A stretch of DNA of 5,960 nt, taken from Burkholderiaceae bacterium. GTDB lineage: Bacteria > Pseudomonadota > Gammaproteobacteria > Burkholderiales > Burkholderiaceae. Made by a program: the position numbers and the translations under genes. Under the pieces are notes generated by a model. The model saw nothing but the letters and a program-made list of their open reading frames with translations. It had not been told where the DNA came from and searched no databases. Below, piece after piece: positions 1-5,816 of this stretch (position 1 is the stretch's first letter; each line of letters begins with the position of its first letter). The DNA lies in assembly GCA_947372155.1 (NCBI GenBank), contig CANBSM010000062.1, forward strand, positions 1 to 5,960, written 5' to 3'.

Positions 1-810
1 CCACTTGAGCGTTATTTCATGATGTTGGGCCGCTTCGCCAGATTCGATCTAGGTCAAAGCTACTACCAACACGAAAGCGTTTGGACTTTAGTGGTCTCTA
101 AATTGCCAGTCTCGATCAGCATTGGGCTATGGACCTTCTTTATTACGTACTTAGTTTCAATACCCTTAGGTATTGCTAAAGCAGTGCGTGATGGCTCACG
201 CTTTGATGCGGTTACCAGCAGCATGATTCTGGTGGGTTATGCGATCCCAGGTTTTGTGCTGGGCGTCTTATTACTCGTACTCTTTGGTGGAGGCAGCTTT
301 TTGCAGCTGTTTCCTTTGCGAGGACTCACCTCGGATAATTGGAGTGATCTGAGTTTGATTGGCAAAGTGATGGATTACTTGTGGCATTTGGTGTTGCCGA
401 TTACCGCCTCTGTCCTGGGTAGTTTTGCTGTGGTGACAATGCTGACCAAGAATTCTTTCTTAGAAGAGATTCGTAAGCAGTATGTTTTGACTGCGCGCGC
501 CAAGGGTCTTACTGAAAAGCAAGTGTTATGGAAGCATGTATTTCGTAACGCACTCCTGCCTTTAGTGACGGGTTTTCCAGCGGCATTTATTGGCGCATTT
601 TTTACTGGCTCACTGTTGATCGAAACGCTATTCTCATTAGATGGACTTGGCTTACTTTCATACGAGTCCGTGATGCGTCGTGACTACCCAGTAGTCTTCG
701 GTACTTTGTATTTATTTACGCTGATTGGCTTATTTACCAAGTTAATTTCTGATCTTTGCTATGTCTATGTAGACCCACGCATTCAGTTTGGTGCGGGAGG
801 CGGCTCATGA
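1..810 (+). CDS. yejB: Peptide ABC transporter permease YejB, 5'-truncated by the window edge
   Basis: Inner-membrane permease of the YejABEF oligopeptide importer, the system that in E. coli also takes up the peptide antibiotic microcin C. The reading frame is open from base 1 (first residues PLERYF), so the true start lies upstream; 269 residues are visible against about 364 in E. coli YejB, so roughly the first 100 are missing. The remembered E. coli protein matches along the whole length, for example [45 protein letters not shown] and [11 protein letters not shown]. The conserved permease cytoplasmic loop that docks on the ATPase (EAA-type motif, here TARAKG through NALLP) lies near bases 490-561, between hydrophobic membrane segments. 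The gene ends in an ATGA overlap with yejE. Identification as YejB rather than a generic DppB/OppB permease rests on these long shared strings and on gene order. Confidence 0.95.
   Translation, partial: PLERYFMMLGRFARFDLGQSYYQHESVWTLVVSKLPVSISIGLWTFFITYLVSIPLGIAKAVRDGSRFDAVTSSMILVGYAIPGFVLGVLLLVLFGGGSFLQLFPLRGLTSDNWSDLSLIGKVMDYLWHLVLPITASVLGSFAVVTMLTKNSFLEEIRKQYVLTARAKGLTEKQVLWKHVFRNALLPLVTGFPAAFIGAFFTGSLLIETLFSLDGLGLLSYESVMRRDYPVVFGTLYLFTLIGLFTKLISDLCYVYVDPRIQFGAGGGS
795..800 (+). promoter_or_regulatory. Shine-Dalgarno sequence of yejE
   Basis: GGGAGG lies 6 bases before the ATG at 807. It decides the yejE start: the open frame extends back to an ATG at 756, but that start lies deep inside yejB and would add 17 residues ([10 protein letters not shown]...) that do not resemble YejE. 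The 807 start gives a 341-residue protein, the length I recall for E. coli YejE. Confidence 0.85.
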
Positions 811-1832
811 GTCGTTGGCAGCGCTTCAAGAGCAGTCGCATGGGCTATGCAAGTCTATGGATATTTATGGTCCTATTTGGCTTATCGATGTGCGCTGAAT
901 TGATTGCCAATGACAAGCCTTTGGTAGTGCGCTATGAAGGCCATTTTTATTTTCCTATTGTGAAGAGTCAGCCAGAAACGGTTTTTGGTGGGGACTTTGC
1001 AACGCCAACTGATTTCTTGGATCCCGATATTCGTCAGAATATTACGAGCAATGGTAACTGGGCCATCTATCCACCCATTCACTACAGCTACGAGACGCTC
1101 AATTACTTTTCACAAGTGCCTAATCCAGCGCCGCCTTCCTGGGAGAATTGGCTGGGGACCGATGATCGTGGGCGCGATGTTTTGGCGCGCTTGATCTACG
1201 GTTTTCGCTTATCTATTCTTTTTGGTCTTGCACTAACGATCGTTGGTGTGAGCGTGGGCATCGTCACCGGATCCCTGATGGGTTTCTTTGGAGGCAAGTT
1301 TGATTTAATCTCGCAGCGCCTCATAGAGATCTGGTCAGCGATGCCCGAGTTGTACTTGCTCATTATCTTTGCCTCCATCTTTAATCCCAGCGTTTCCTTG
1401 TTAATCATTTTGTTAGCCGCTTTTGGTTGGATGGGTTTATCAGATTATGTCCGCGCAGAATTTTTTCGCAATCGCGCCCTAGAGTATGTGCGTGCGGCTC
1501 GCGCATTGGGCCTAACGAATTTGCAAATCATGTGGCGCCACATCCTACCTAACAGCCTGACGCCAGTCATTACCTTCTTACCATTTCGCATGAGTGCCGC
1601 CATTTTGTCCTTAACTAGTCTGGACTTTTTGGGCTTAGGCGTTCCTCCAGGAACTCCGAGCTTAGGTGAATTACTCTCCCAAGGTAAAAGCAATCTCGAT
1701 GCTTGGTGGATCTCCTTATCCACCTTTGTCGTCTTGGTGGCAACACTACTCTTATTAACTTTTATGGGCGAAGCATTGCGTAATGCTTTTGATTCTCGCA
1801 AGGCCGGCATGATGAGCGGAGGTCGCTCATGA
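807..1832 (+). CDS. yejE: Peptide ABC transporter permease YejE
   Basis: Second inner-membrane permease of the YejABEF peptide importer; it pairs with YejB to form the translocation channel. The protein has 341 residues. The N-terminus begins [14 protein letters not shown], followed by a first membrane segment (about residues 13-32) and the YejE signature string [14 protein letters not shown] large periplasmic loop (about 36-125) ends in [19 protein letters not shown], the typical entry to the DppC/OppC-like permease domain. Several membrane helices follow, with an EAA-type ATPase-docking loop at about residues 229-253 (RAARALGL ... HILPNSLTP) and the [21 protein letters not shown] string conserved in this subfamily. 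The start overlaps the yejB stop by 4 bases (ATGA) and the stop overlaps the yejF start in the same way, so the three proteins are probably made in coupled fashion. No frameshift or missing segment is seen. Confidence 0.96.
   Translation: MSRWQRFKSSRMGYASLWIFMVLFGLSMCAELIANDKPLVVRYEGHFYFPIVKSQPETVFGGDFATPTDFLDPDIRQNITSNGNWAIYPPIHYSYETLNYFSQVPNPAPPSWENWLGTDDRGRDVLARLIYGFRLSILFGLALTIVGVSVGIVTGSLMGFFGGKFDLISQRLIEIWSAMPELYLLIIFASIFNPSVSLLIILLAAFGWMGLSDYVRAEFFRNRALEYVRAARALGLTNLQIMWRHILPNSLTPVITFLPFRMSAAILSLTSLDFLGLGVPPGTPSLGELLSQGKSNLDAWWISLSTFVVLVATLLLLTFMGEALRNAFDSRKAGMMSGGRS
1818..1822 (+). promoter_or_regulatory. Shine-Dalgarno sequence of yejF
   Basis: GGAGG lies 6 bases before the yejF ATG at 1829, inside the last codons of yejE. 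Its position and flanks closely copy the yejB/yejE junction: GGAGG, two variable bases, then GCTCATGAGT in both places. It supports the 1829 start and translational coupling. Confidence 0.85.
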
Positions 1833-3466
1833 GTTTGCTACGTTATGAAGATCTGTGTATTTCATTTGGAACGGGTCGCCGCGAAAAGTTTGCGGTGAAT
1901 CATCTTGATTTAGAAATCGGCATCGGTGAGCGTGTTGCCTTGGTAGGTGAGTCAGGATCAGGTAAGACACTGACCGCATTGGCACCGTTGCGACTAGAGC
2001 CTGAGGGCGCCAAAGTTTCTGGAAAGATTCTGTGGAATAAAAAAGACGGAACTGGTACTGTAGATTTGCTATCGATGTCGATGCAAGATATTCGCGAAAT
2101 TCGTGGTCGCGAAATTGCGATGGTGTTTCAGGAGCCGATGACAGCTTTGAACCCACTCTTTACTATCGGCAACCAAATCATTGAAGCGGTGCAGATCTAT
2201 CAACCTTTGATTTCTAAGGCAGATTCGATTGATGCTGCGATTGACTTGCTGAGAAAGACGGGCATTCCCGAACCTGAGCGGCGCTTTCATTCTTACCCGC
2301 ATCAACTTTCGGGCGGCCAAAGGCAGCGCGCCATGATTGCGATGGCTCTGGCGTGTAAGCCGCGACTACTAATTGCAGATGAGCCTACGACAGCTTTAGA
2401 CGTGAGTTTGCGTTTGCAAATCTTGGATTTACTCAAAGAGCTCCAAGAAGAATCCAAAGATCATGGCGGTATGGGTATTTTGTTGATTACCCACGATCTC
2501 AATTTGGTGAAACATTTTGCACAACGTGTAGCTGTGCTCAATCAAGGTAACTTGATGGAGACTGGACCAACCAAACAAGTGTTTGAACACCCGGTGGATC
2601 CTTATACGCGCGCCTTGGTTAATAGTGAGCCGGTACGTGACCTGGCACCTCTGATGCCATTAGCTCCAGTGTTGTTGAAAACAGAGGACCTCTCGGTTGC
2701 TTATCCGAGCGCAGAGTCAGCCTCTTGGTTTAAAAAAGCACCATCACATAAAGTGTTGAAAAAAGTCAGCTTTGAGCTAAAGCAAGGGCAGACCATTGGC
2801 GTCATTGGTGAGTCTGGTTCTGGCAAGACCACTTTAGGTATGGCTGTACTTGGCTTATTGGGTGACTCAGCAGCTGAAGTGACTGGCAGTGTGGATGTGC
2901 TTGGTAGCGACTGGCAAACACTCAAGCCCATTGAGCGACGCGCGATGCGTTCTAGCTTGCAGGTAATCTTTCAGGATCCCTTTGGCTCGCTGTCACCGCG
3001 CATGAACGTATTGCAGATTATTTCTGAGGGCTTAGATGTACATTTTCCAAAGTTGTCTACTGCAGAGCGCGAAACACGCGTGGTAGATATGCTCAAAGAA
3101 GTGGGGTTGGATCGCTCAGCGTTATTGCGTTATCCCCATGAATTTTCTGGAGGACAGCGGCAACGTATTGCGATTGCACGTGCCCTAATTTTGCGCCCAC
3201 AAATTTTGGTATTGGATGAGCCTACATCTGCATTGGATGTCTCCATTCAAAAGCAGGTCCTTGCTTTATTGACGGAGCTGCAGAAAAAGTACAACTTGGC
3301 ATATCTCATGATTAGTCATGATCTGGCGGTAATTAGGGCAATGTCTCACGAGGTAATGGTTCTCAAAGGAGGCAAGGTGGTGGAGTTTGGTGATACTGAA
3401 ACCCTCATCAAGCACCCACGTCAGACCTATACCAAAGAGCTATTTGCAGCCGCAGAACTGACCTAG
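1829..3466 (+). CDS. yejF: Peptide ABC transporter ATP-binding protein YejF (two fused ATPase domains)
   Basis: Cytoplasmic ATPase that powers the YejB/YejE permease pair. In this family both nucleotide-binding domains sit in one chain, and both are intact here. Domain 1 has Walker A GESGSGKT at 40-47, Q-loop FQEP at 100-103, signature LSGGQRQR at 160-167, Walker B ending IADEP at 182-186 and H-loop ITHD at 220-223. Domain 2 has Walker A GESGSGKT at 327-334, Q-loop in VIFQDP, signature FSGGQRQR at 439-446, Walker B ending LDEP at 462-465 and H-loop ISHD at 495-498. Between them, about residues 255-275 contain HPVDPYTRALVNSEP, the peptide-importer (oligo/dipeptide ATPase) C-terminal extension. 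The protein has 545 residues against about 529 in E. coli YejF. It is the last gene of the operon; the next gene is 148 bases away behind its own promoter. Confidence 0.96.
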   Translation: MSLLRYEDLCISFGTGRREKFAVNHLDLEIGIGERVALVGESGSGKTLTALAPLRLEPEGAKVSGKILWNKKDGTGTVDLLSMSMQDIREIRGREIAMVFQEPMTALNPLFTIGNQIIEAVQIYQPLISKADSIDAAIDLLRKTGIPEPERRFHSYPHQLSGGQRQRAMIAMALACKPRLLIADEPTTALDVSLRLQILDLLKELQEESKDHGGMGILLITHDLNLVKHFAQRVAVLNQGNLMETGPTKQVFEHPVDPYTRALVNSEPVRDLAPLMPLAPVLLKTEDLSVAYPSAESASWFKKAPSHKVLKKVSFELKQGQTIGVIGESGSGKTTLGMAVLGLLGDSAAEVTGSVDVLGSDWQTLKPIERRAMRSSLQVIFQDPFGSLSPRMNVLQIISEGLDVHFPKLSTAERETRVVDMLKEVGLDRSALLRYPHEFSGGQRQRIAIARALILRPQILVLDEPTSALDVSIQKQVLALLTELQKKYNLAYLMISHDLAVIRAMSHEVMVLKGGKVVEFGDTETLIKHPRQTYTKELFAAAELT

Positions 3467-3551
3467 GAATAGGTTAGGGGATGGCGCAAAACCCTCTTTA
3501 ATGGGCTAGTTTGGTGCATTTGCCCCGATTTAAAGCAATTTTATCTTTATA

Positions 3552-3603
3552 AACAAAGACTTAACCATAGACTGTGAGCTTGGTTAATTCGAGGTTCTTT
3601 GTT
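3552..3603. repeat. Nested inverted repeats over the promoter of the NlpC/P60 gene
   Basis: Two perfect inverted repeats lie one inside the other. The outer arms are AACAAAGA (3552-3559) and TCTTTGTT (3596-3603). The inner arms are TTAACCA (3561-3567) and TGGTTAA (3581-3587) with a 13-base centre. The left arms are one base apart and the right arms eight apart, so the two dyads have slightly different centres. The inner right arm overlaps the candidate -35 element and the outer right arm touches the -10 element, so a regulator bound here would cover the promoter. No T-run follows, so a terminator is less likely. The role is inferred. Confidence 0.5.
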
Positions 3604-3608
3604 AAACT
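3580..3608 (+). promoter_or_regulatory. Probable sigma70-type promoter of the NlpC/P60 gene
   Basis: TTGGTT (3580-3585) and TAAACT (3603-3608) are separated by 17 bases, the optimal spacing; each matches 4 of 6 consensus bases. Transcription would begin about 7 bases after the -10 element, at or next to the ATG at 3615, giving a leaderless mRNA. No Shine-Dalgarno sequence is visible before that ATG. Confidence 0.5.
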
Positions 3609-3614
3609 GAAACG

Positions 3615-4262
3615 ATGTCATTGAAAAAAGCACTACTTTTAAAGCTAATGGGCCTCGGTTTGGGTGCCATCATCTCTGTATCTGCTTATGCGGTTGATGC
3701 AGCGGTAGAGGCGTCTGCAGATGCCATAGTTCCTAAAGAAAGTATGTTCCAGGCGGGGCGCTCTTATCTTGCCCGAGTATCCGATCGTTTGGCTGACACC
3801 GTGACTGGAAAATCAGAAGAGTTAATTAACCGCGCCATGGAAGTGGTTGGTGTGCGTTATCGCTGGGATACAGAATTGCCTCAGTCTGGATTAGATGGCA
3901 GCAGCTTTGTTGGCTACGTCTTCAAAGACAAGTTGGGATTCTTATTGCCACGTAAGTCGACACAAATGAGTCGTGTTGGTAAGCCGATTACCCGTGAAGA
4001 ATTGCAACCAGGCGACCTCGTATTTTTCAATACGATGCGACTCACTTTTTCTCACGTCGGAATTTATGTGGGTGATAACAAATTCATTCACTCACCTTCC
4101 AAAGGTACCAATGTTCGAGTGGATGATCTCGGTAGTCTCTATTGGGATAAACGTTTTGATGGAGCACGTCGTTTAGACGGCAGCGACAATCTAGGCGACT
4201 CTGAACGTCAAGAACTTCTGAACGAAGTGAAAAACCTCAAGCGTAAGTCACGTAGCCTTTAG
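3615..4262 (+). CDS. Secreted NlpC/P60-fold protein lacking the catalytic cysteine (probable pseudoenzyme)
   Basis: NlpC/P60 (C40) proteins such as E. coli MepS are periplasmic cysteine peptidases that cut peptidoglycan stem peptides or crosslinks. This 215-residue protein starts with a clear signal peptide (KK at 4-5, hydrophobic 6-23, probable cleavage after AYA at 24-26), so it should be exported. The domain spans about residues 70-187: VGVRYRW, LPRKSTQMSRVGKPI, LQPGDLVFFNT, SHVGIYVGDNKFIHSP and YWDKRFDGARRL are all family hallmarks. However, the active-site box, normally D-C-S-G-F-V, reads D-G-S-S-F-V at 94-99, so the nucleophilic Cys is Gly95. The preceding RWGG is RWDT. The other two triad positions, His147 and His159, remain. 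The C-terminal tail (about 188-215) is charged and basic. An in-frame stop lies four codons before the ATG, which fixes the start at 3615 or later. Membership in the fold is secure; hydrolase activity is doubtful. It may bind peptidoglycan or regulate an active relative. Confidence 0.9.
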   Translation: MSLKKALLLKLMGLGLGAIISVSAYAVDAAVEASADAIVPKESMFQAGRSYLARVSDRLADTVTGKSEELINRAMEVVGVRYRWDTELPQSGLDGSSFVGYVFKDKLGFLLPRKSTQMSRVGKPITREELQPGDLVFFNTMRLTFSHVGIYVGDNKFIHSPSKGTNVRVDDLGSLYWDKRFDGARRLDGSDNLGDSERQELLNEVKNLKRKSRSL

Positions 4263-4269
4263 TACTTCC

Positions 4270-4542
4270 CTAAACAAGCGTGTGCTCTTGAAGCCATTGC
4301 TTAAGTGCCAAATCAATTTTTGTTTGCCAGCCATCTCCGGTAGCCTTAAAAGATTCAATGACTTCGCTTGATAAGCGAATGGTTGTTGAAACTTTTATCG
4401 GCTTAGTTTGTGGGCCTCTTGTTTTCCGTGACGCAAGTTTTTCTTGTAGCGACTTTGGAAGTGAATTGATCTTTTTGGATGCTTTTATCTCTGCCGCACT
4501 CCATTCGAAGTCGTCTTGATCGTTTTTAATTTTTCTGTTCAT
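4270..4542 (-). CDS. brnA: BrnA-type antitoxin of a BrnTA toxin-antitoxin pair
   Basis: Antitoxin that binds and neutralises BrnT and, in characterised systems, represses its own operon through a DNA-binding domain. The 90-residue protein has an acidic, polar N-terminal half (residues 8-20 include DQDDFEWSAAEI), probably the toxin-contacting part. The C-terminal ribbon-helix-helix-like region has its strand at about 49-57 (IKVSTTIRL), followed by SSEVIESFKATGDGWQTKID and ALKQWL; the ATGxGWQT string is the hallmark of the BrnA family (Pfam BrnA_antitoxin). The ATG at 4542 lies inside brnT, overlapping its end by 17 bases, so the two are co-transcribed with toxin first, the usual order for this family. 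GAGAG about 10 bases upstream is a weak ribosome site. The stop is only 7 bases from the stop of the convergent NlpC/P60 gene. It is intact, with no sign of decay. Confidence 0.92.
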   Translation of the reverse strand: MNRKIKNDQDDFEWSAAEIKASKKINSLPKSLQEKLASRKTRGPQTKPIKVSTTIRLSSEVIESFKATGDGWQTKIDLALKQWLQEHTLV

Positions 4543-4795
4543 AACTCAAAATCTCTCGTTTATTGGCTTTTCTAAAGCTAATTACCCGAATTCCCTTGGC
4601 GGTTTCTGTAAACACTATTGCATGCAGTCTGTTCCCAAGAAATCCCAGTGCACACCTTCTAATTTCTCCATAGTTTTTTCGTTTGTCGATTGTGAAATTG
4701 GCTGTTTCAAAATCAAAATCTCTTGCTCTCTCGAAGGAGAGATTTCGCTGTCGAATGTTATGCAGGTTTTTTGATTGATCATAGGTAATCTCCAT
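4526..4795 (-). CDS. brnT: BrnT-type ribonuclease toxin
   Basis: Toxin of the BrnT family (RelE-like fold), which blocks translation by RNA cleavage until bound by BrnA. The 89-residue length is normal for the family. Hallmarks are the N-terminal ITYDQSKNLHNIRQRNLSFERARDFDF (typical YD-x-K-x2-x-N-x2-K/R-H/R-x-L-S-F layout), DKRKNYGEIR at 37-46, ALGFLGNRLHAIVFTE at 49-64 and the C-terminal ISFRKANKRE at 72-81, which carries the conserved basic and acidic residues. The start at 4795 is firm: an in-frame TGA lies two codons upstream and there is no other early Met. No Shine-Dalgarno sequence precedes it, and the ATG lies inside a large inverted repeat. Four 60-base lines of the brnTA region counted by hand gave about 33-43% GC, below most sampled lines around it, consistent with acquisition as a cassette. 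The protein appears intact. Confidence 0.93.
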   Translation of the reverse strand: MEITYDQSKNLHNIRQRNLSFERARDFDFETANFTIDKRKNYGEIRRCALGFLGNRLHAIVFTETAKGIRVISFRKANKREILSYEQKN

Positions 4796-4828
4796 AGATC
4801 AAATTGTAACTACAATTAGATCTATGGA
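4791..4828. repeat. Near-perfect inverted repeat over the brnT start: probable BrnA/BrnTA operator
   Basis: Two 18-base arms flank a 2-base centre (AC at 4809-4810). The left arm (4791-4808) is TCCATAGATCAAATTGTA; the right arm (4811-4828) is its reverse complement except at one position (A4801 against A4818), so 17 of 18 pairs match. The dyad begins within the first codons of brnT, covers its ATG, the predicted transcription start and the space up to the -10 element at 4829-4834. In studied BrnTA systems the antitoxin dimer and the complex repress their own promoter, so operator is the best reading. As RNA the right arm and left arm would fold into a hairpin hiding the toxin start codon, a possible second level of control. 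No T-run follows, so a terminator is unlikely. Confidence 0.7.
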
Positions 4829-4837
4829 ACTATACCA
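4803..4837 (-). promoter_or_regulatory. Candidate brnTA promoter elements
   Basis: Two -10 candidates read toward brnT. The first is an extended -10, TGG followed by TATAGT (TGG at 4837-4835, hexamer 4834-4829), five of six to consensus, with no clear -35; it would give a leader of about 26 bases made mostly of the operator arm. The second is TACAAT (4808-4803), also five of six, ending 7 bases before the ATG, which would give a leaderless toxin mRNA. The extended -10 is the better promoter by sequence alone; I cannot decide which is used. Confidence 0.45.
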
Positions 4838-4862
4838 CGACAATAAAATGGGGATTTGGGGG

Positions 4863-5786
4863 TCAGCCCTTGAGCTTCTCTTTAATTAAACCCATTTGCT
4901 CTTGCGCTGCAGCTTCACCGGCGAGTATGGCGGCGTTTCTGGATTTGAAATCACCACTACCCATTTGCTTTAGCTGTGGCTGAATCACAATGTCAGCGCT
5001 TTTGAGTTCGTACTGATTAATGCTTCGCTGCATGATGGAGATGGTTTGTTGCAAGACGCCCAAGGTTCCGCTGGCATCTTGATGAACAGGTTCAGACGAG
5101 ATGTTCACCGCAATGACTAAGGTTGCCCCCATCTGCCTTGCAAAGCTGACTGGTACAGGCGCCACTAAACCGCCATCGACATATTCTTTGCCACTAATTA
5201 CTGCCGGCTGGAATACTCCAGGTACGCTGCATGATGCGCGAACGGCTAAGCCGGTGTTACCCGTTCTAAATAAAACCCCTTGACCTGACTGCAAATCGGT
5301 AGCAACAATTCCTAAAGGAATACGCATTTGTTCAATCGATTTATTTTGTACTTCTCGGTTGATCATATTTTGCAGGGCATCACCCCTAATGAGTCCACCA
5401 AATCTGCCGGCAAACGGGAGACCCCAATCAGCAATCGTAGCCTCATCTAGATTGAGGGCTAGGCGATTGAGATCGTTTCCAGTAGCGCCGGATGCCAGAA
5501 GAGTGGCAATCACGCTGCCAGCGCTACTGCCGACAACGATATCGGGCTTGATGCCTTGGGCTTCTAATGCCTTAATGACGCCTACGTGAGCAAAGCCTCG
5601 AGCTGCTCCAGCACCTAGAACCAAGCCAAGAACTGGTTTTTTGCTCCCCATGAGGCTGCAAGAGCTCAAACCTGCGCCCCCAACAAGGGCCCCCATGCCA
5701 ATTCCGAGGCCAAGGAGTCGACGTCGACCTATGGAATCTAGGTCCTCAGGCATGGTTATAGGGGGTTTTGTAGAATTCTTATGCAT
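4863..5786 (-). CDS. Patatin-like phospholipase (RssA/NTE family), predicted exported lipoprotein
   Basis: Serine hydrolase of the bacterial patatin family, acting on phospholipid or related acyl esters through a Ser-Asp dyad. All catalytic elements are present in the 307 residues: oxyanion loop GAGAARG at 58-64, followed by FAHVGVIKAL; nucleophile elbow GSSAG at 86-90 (Ser88); and the DGG box at 204-206 (Asp204) in YVDGGLVAPVPV. Also typical are ATDLQSGQ at 162-169 and RASCSVPGVF at 183-192. The N-terminus carries GRRRLLGLG (20-28), resembling a twin-arginine motif, then a hydrophobic stretch and a lipobox LSSC (40-43). This predicts Tat export and lipid attachment at Cys43, so the enzyme would face the periplasm or sit in the outer membrane, unlike cytoplasmic RssA. 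The ATG at 5786 has an in-frame stop seven codons upstream and no Shine-Dalgarno sequence; Met12 is a possible later start that keeps the signal. It is monocistronic or weakly linked to brnTA downstream. Confidence 0.92.
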   Translation of the reverse strand: MHKNSTKPPITMPEDLDSIGRRRLLGLGIGMGALVGGAGLSSCSLMGSKKPVLGLVLGAGAARGFAHVGVIKALEAQGIKPDIVVGSSAGSVIATLLASGATGNDLNRLALNLDEATIADWGLPFAGRFGGLIRGDALQNMINREVQNKSIEQMRIPLGIVATDLQSGQGVLFRTGNTGLAVRASCSVPGVFQPAVISGKEYVDGGLVAPVPVSFARQMGATLVIAVNISSEPVHQDASGTLGVLQQTISIMQRSINQYELKSADIVIQPQLKQMGSGDFKSRNAAILAGEAAAQEQMGLIKEKLKG

Positions 5787-5787
5787 G

Positions 5788-5816
5788 TGGCTATTGTATT
5801 GAGCCTACCTTATAAT
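5788..5816 (+). promoter_or_regulatory. Rightward promoter divergent from the patatin gene
   Basis: A perfect -10 hexamer TATAAT (5811-5816) faces right. At 17 bases upstream is TGGCTA (5788-5793), only three of six to the -35 consensus. Transcription would begin near 5823. No good gene follows within the window, so the product, protein or RNA, lies beyond 5960. The element is back to back with the patatin -10 element and shares bases with it, so a factor bound here could affect both directions. Confidence 0.5.
5793..5798 (-). promoter_or_regulatory. Candidate -10 element of the patatin gene
   Basis: On the minus strand TACAAT (five of six to TATAAT) ends 6 bases before the ATG at 5786, which places the transcription start at or beside the start codon. 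The best -35-like sequence, TTGTGC (5824-5819), is 20 bases away, longer than optimal. There is no Shine-Dalgarno sequence, so the mRNA may be leaderless. Confidence 0.35.

Noticed and set aside
756..806. Upstream in-frame ATG that would lengthen YejE by 17 residues
   Set aside because: It lies inside yejB, lacks a Shine-Dalgarno sequence, and the 807 start has a strong one and gives the family length.
1445..1810. A 121-codon minus-strand open frame inside yejE
   Set aside because: It is a shadow frame opposite a well-identified permease gene; it has no ribosome site and no family likeness.
3471..3540. Possible terminator after yejF (AGGG at 3476-3479 with CCCT at 3492-3495, or GGGC at 3503-3506 with GCCC at 3522-3525)
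   Set aside because: The stems are only 4 bp with 12-15 base loops and no proper T-run follows, so I do not annotate a Rho-independent terminator.
4791..4828. Reading the large dyad as a terminator for the patatin transcript
   Set aside because: No T-run follows in either direction and it overlaps the brnT start codon, which fits an operator better.
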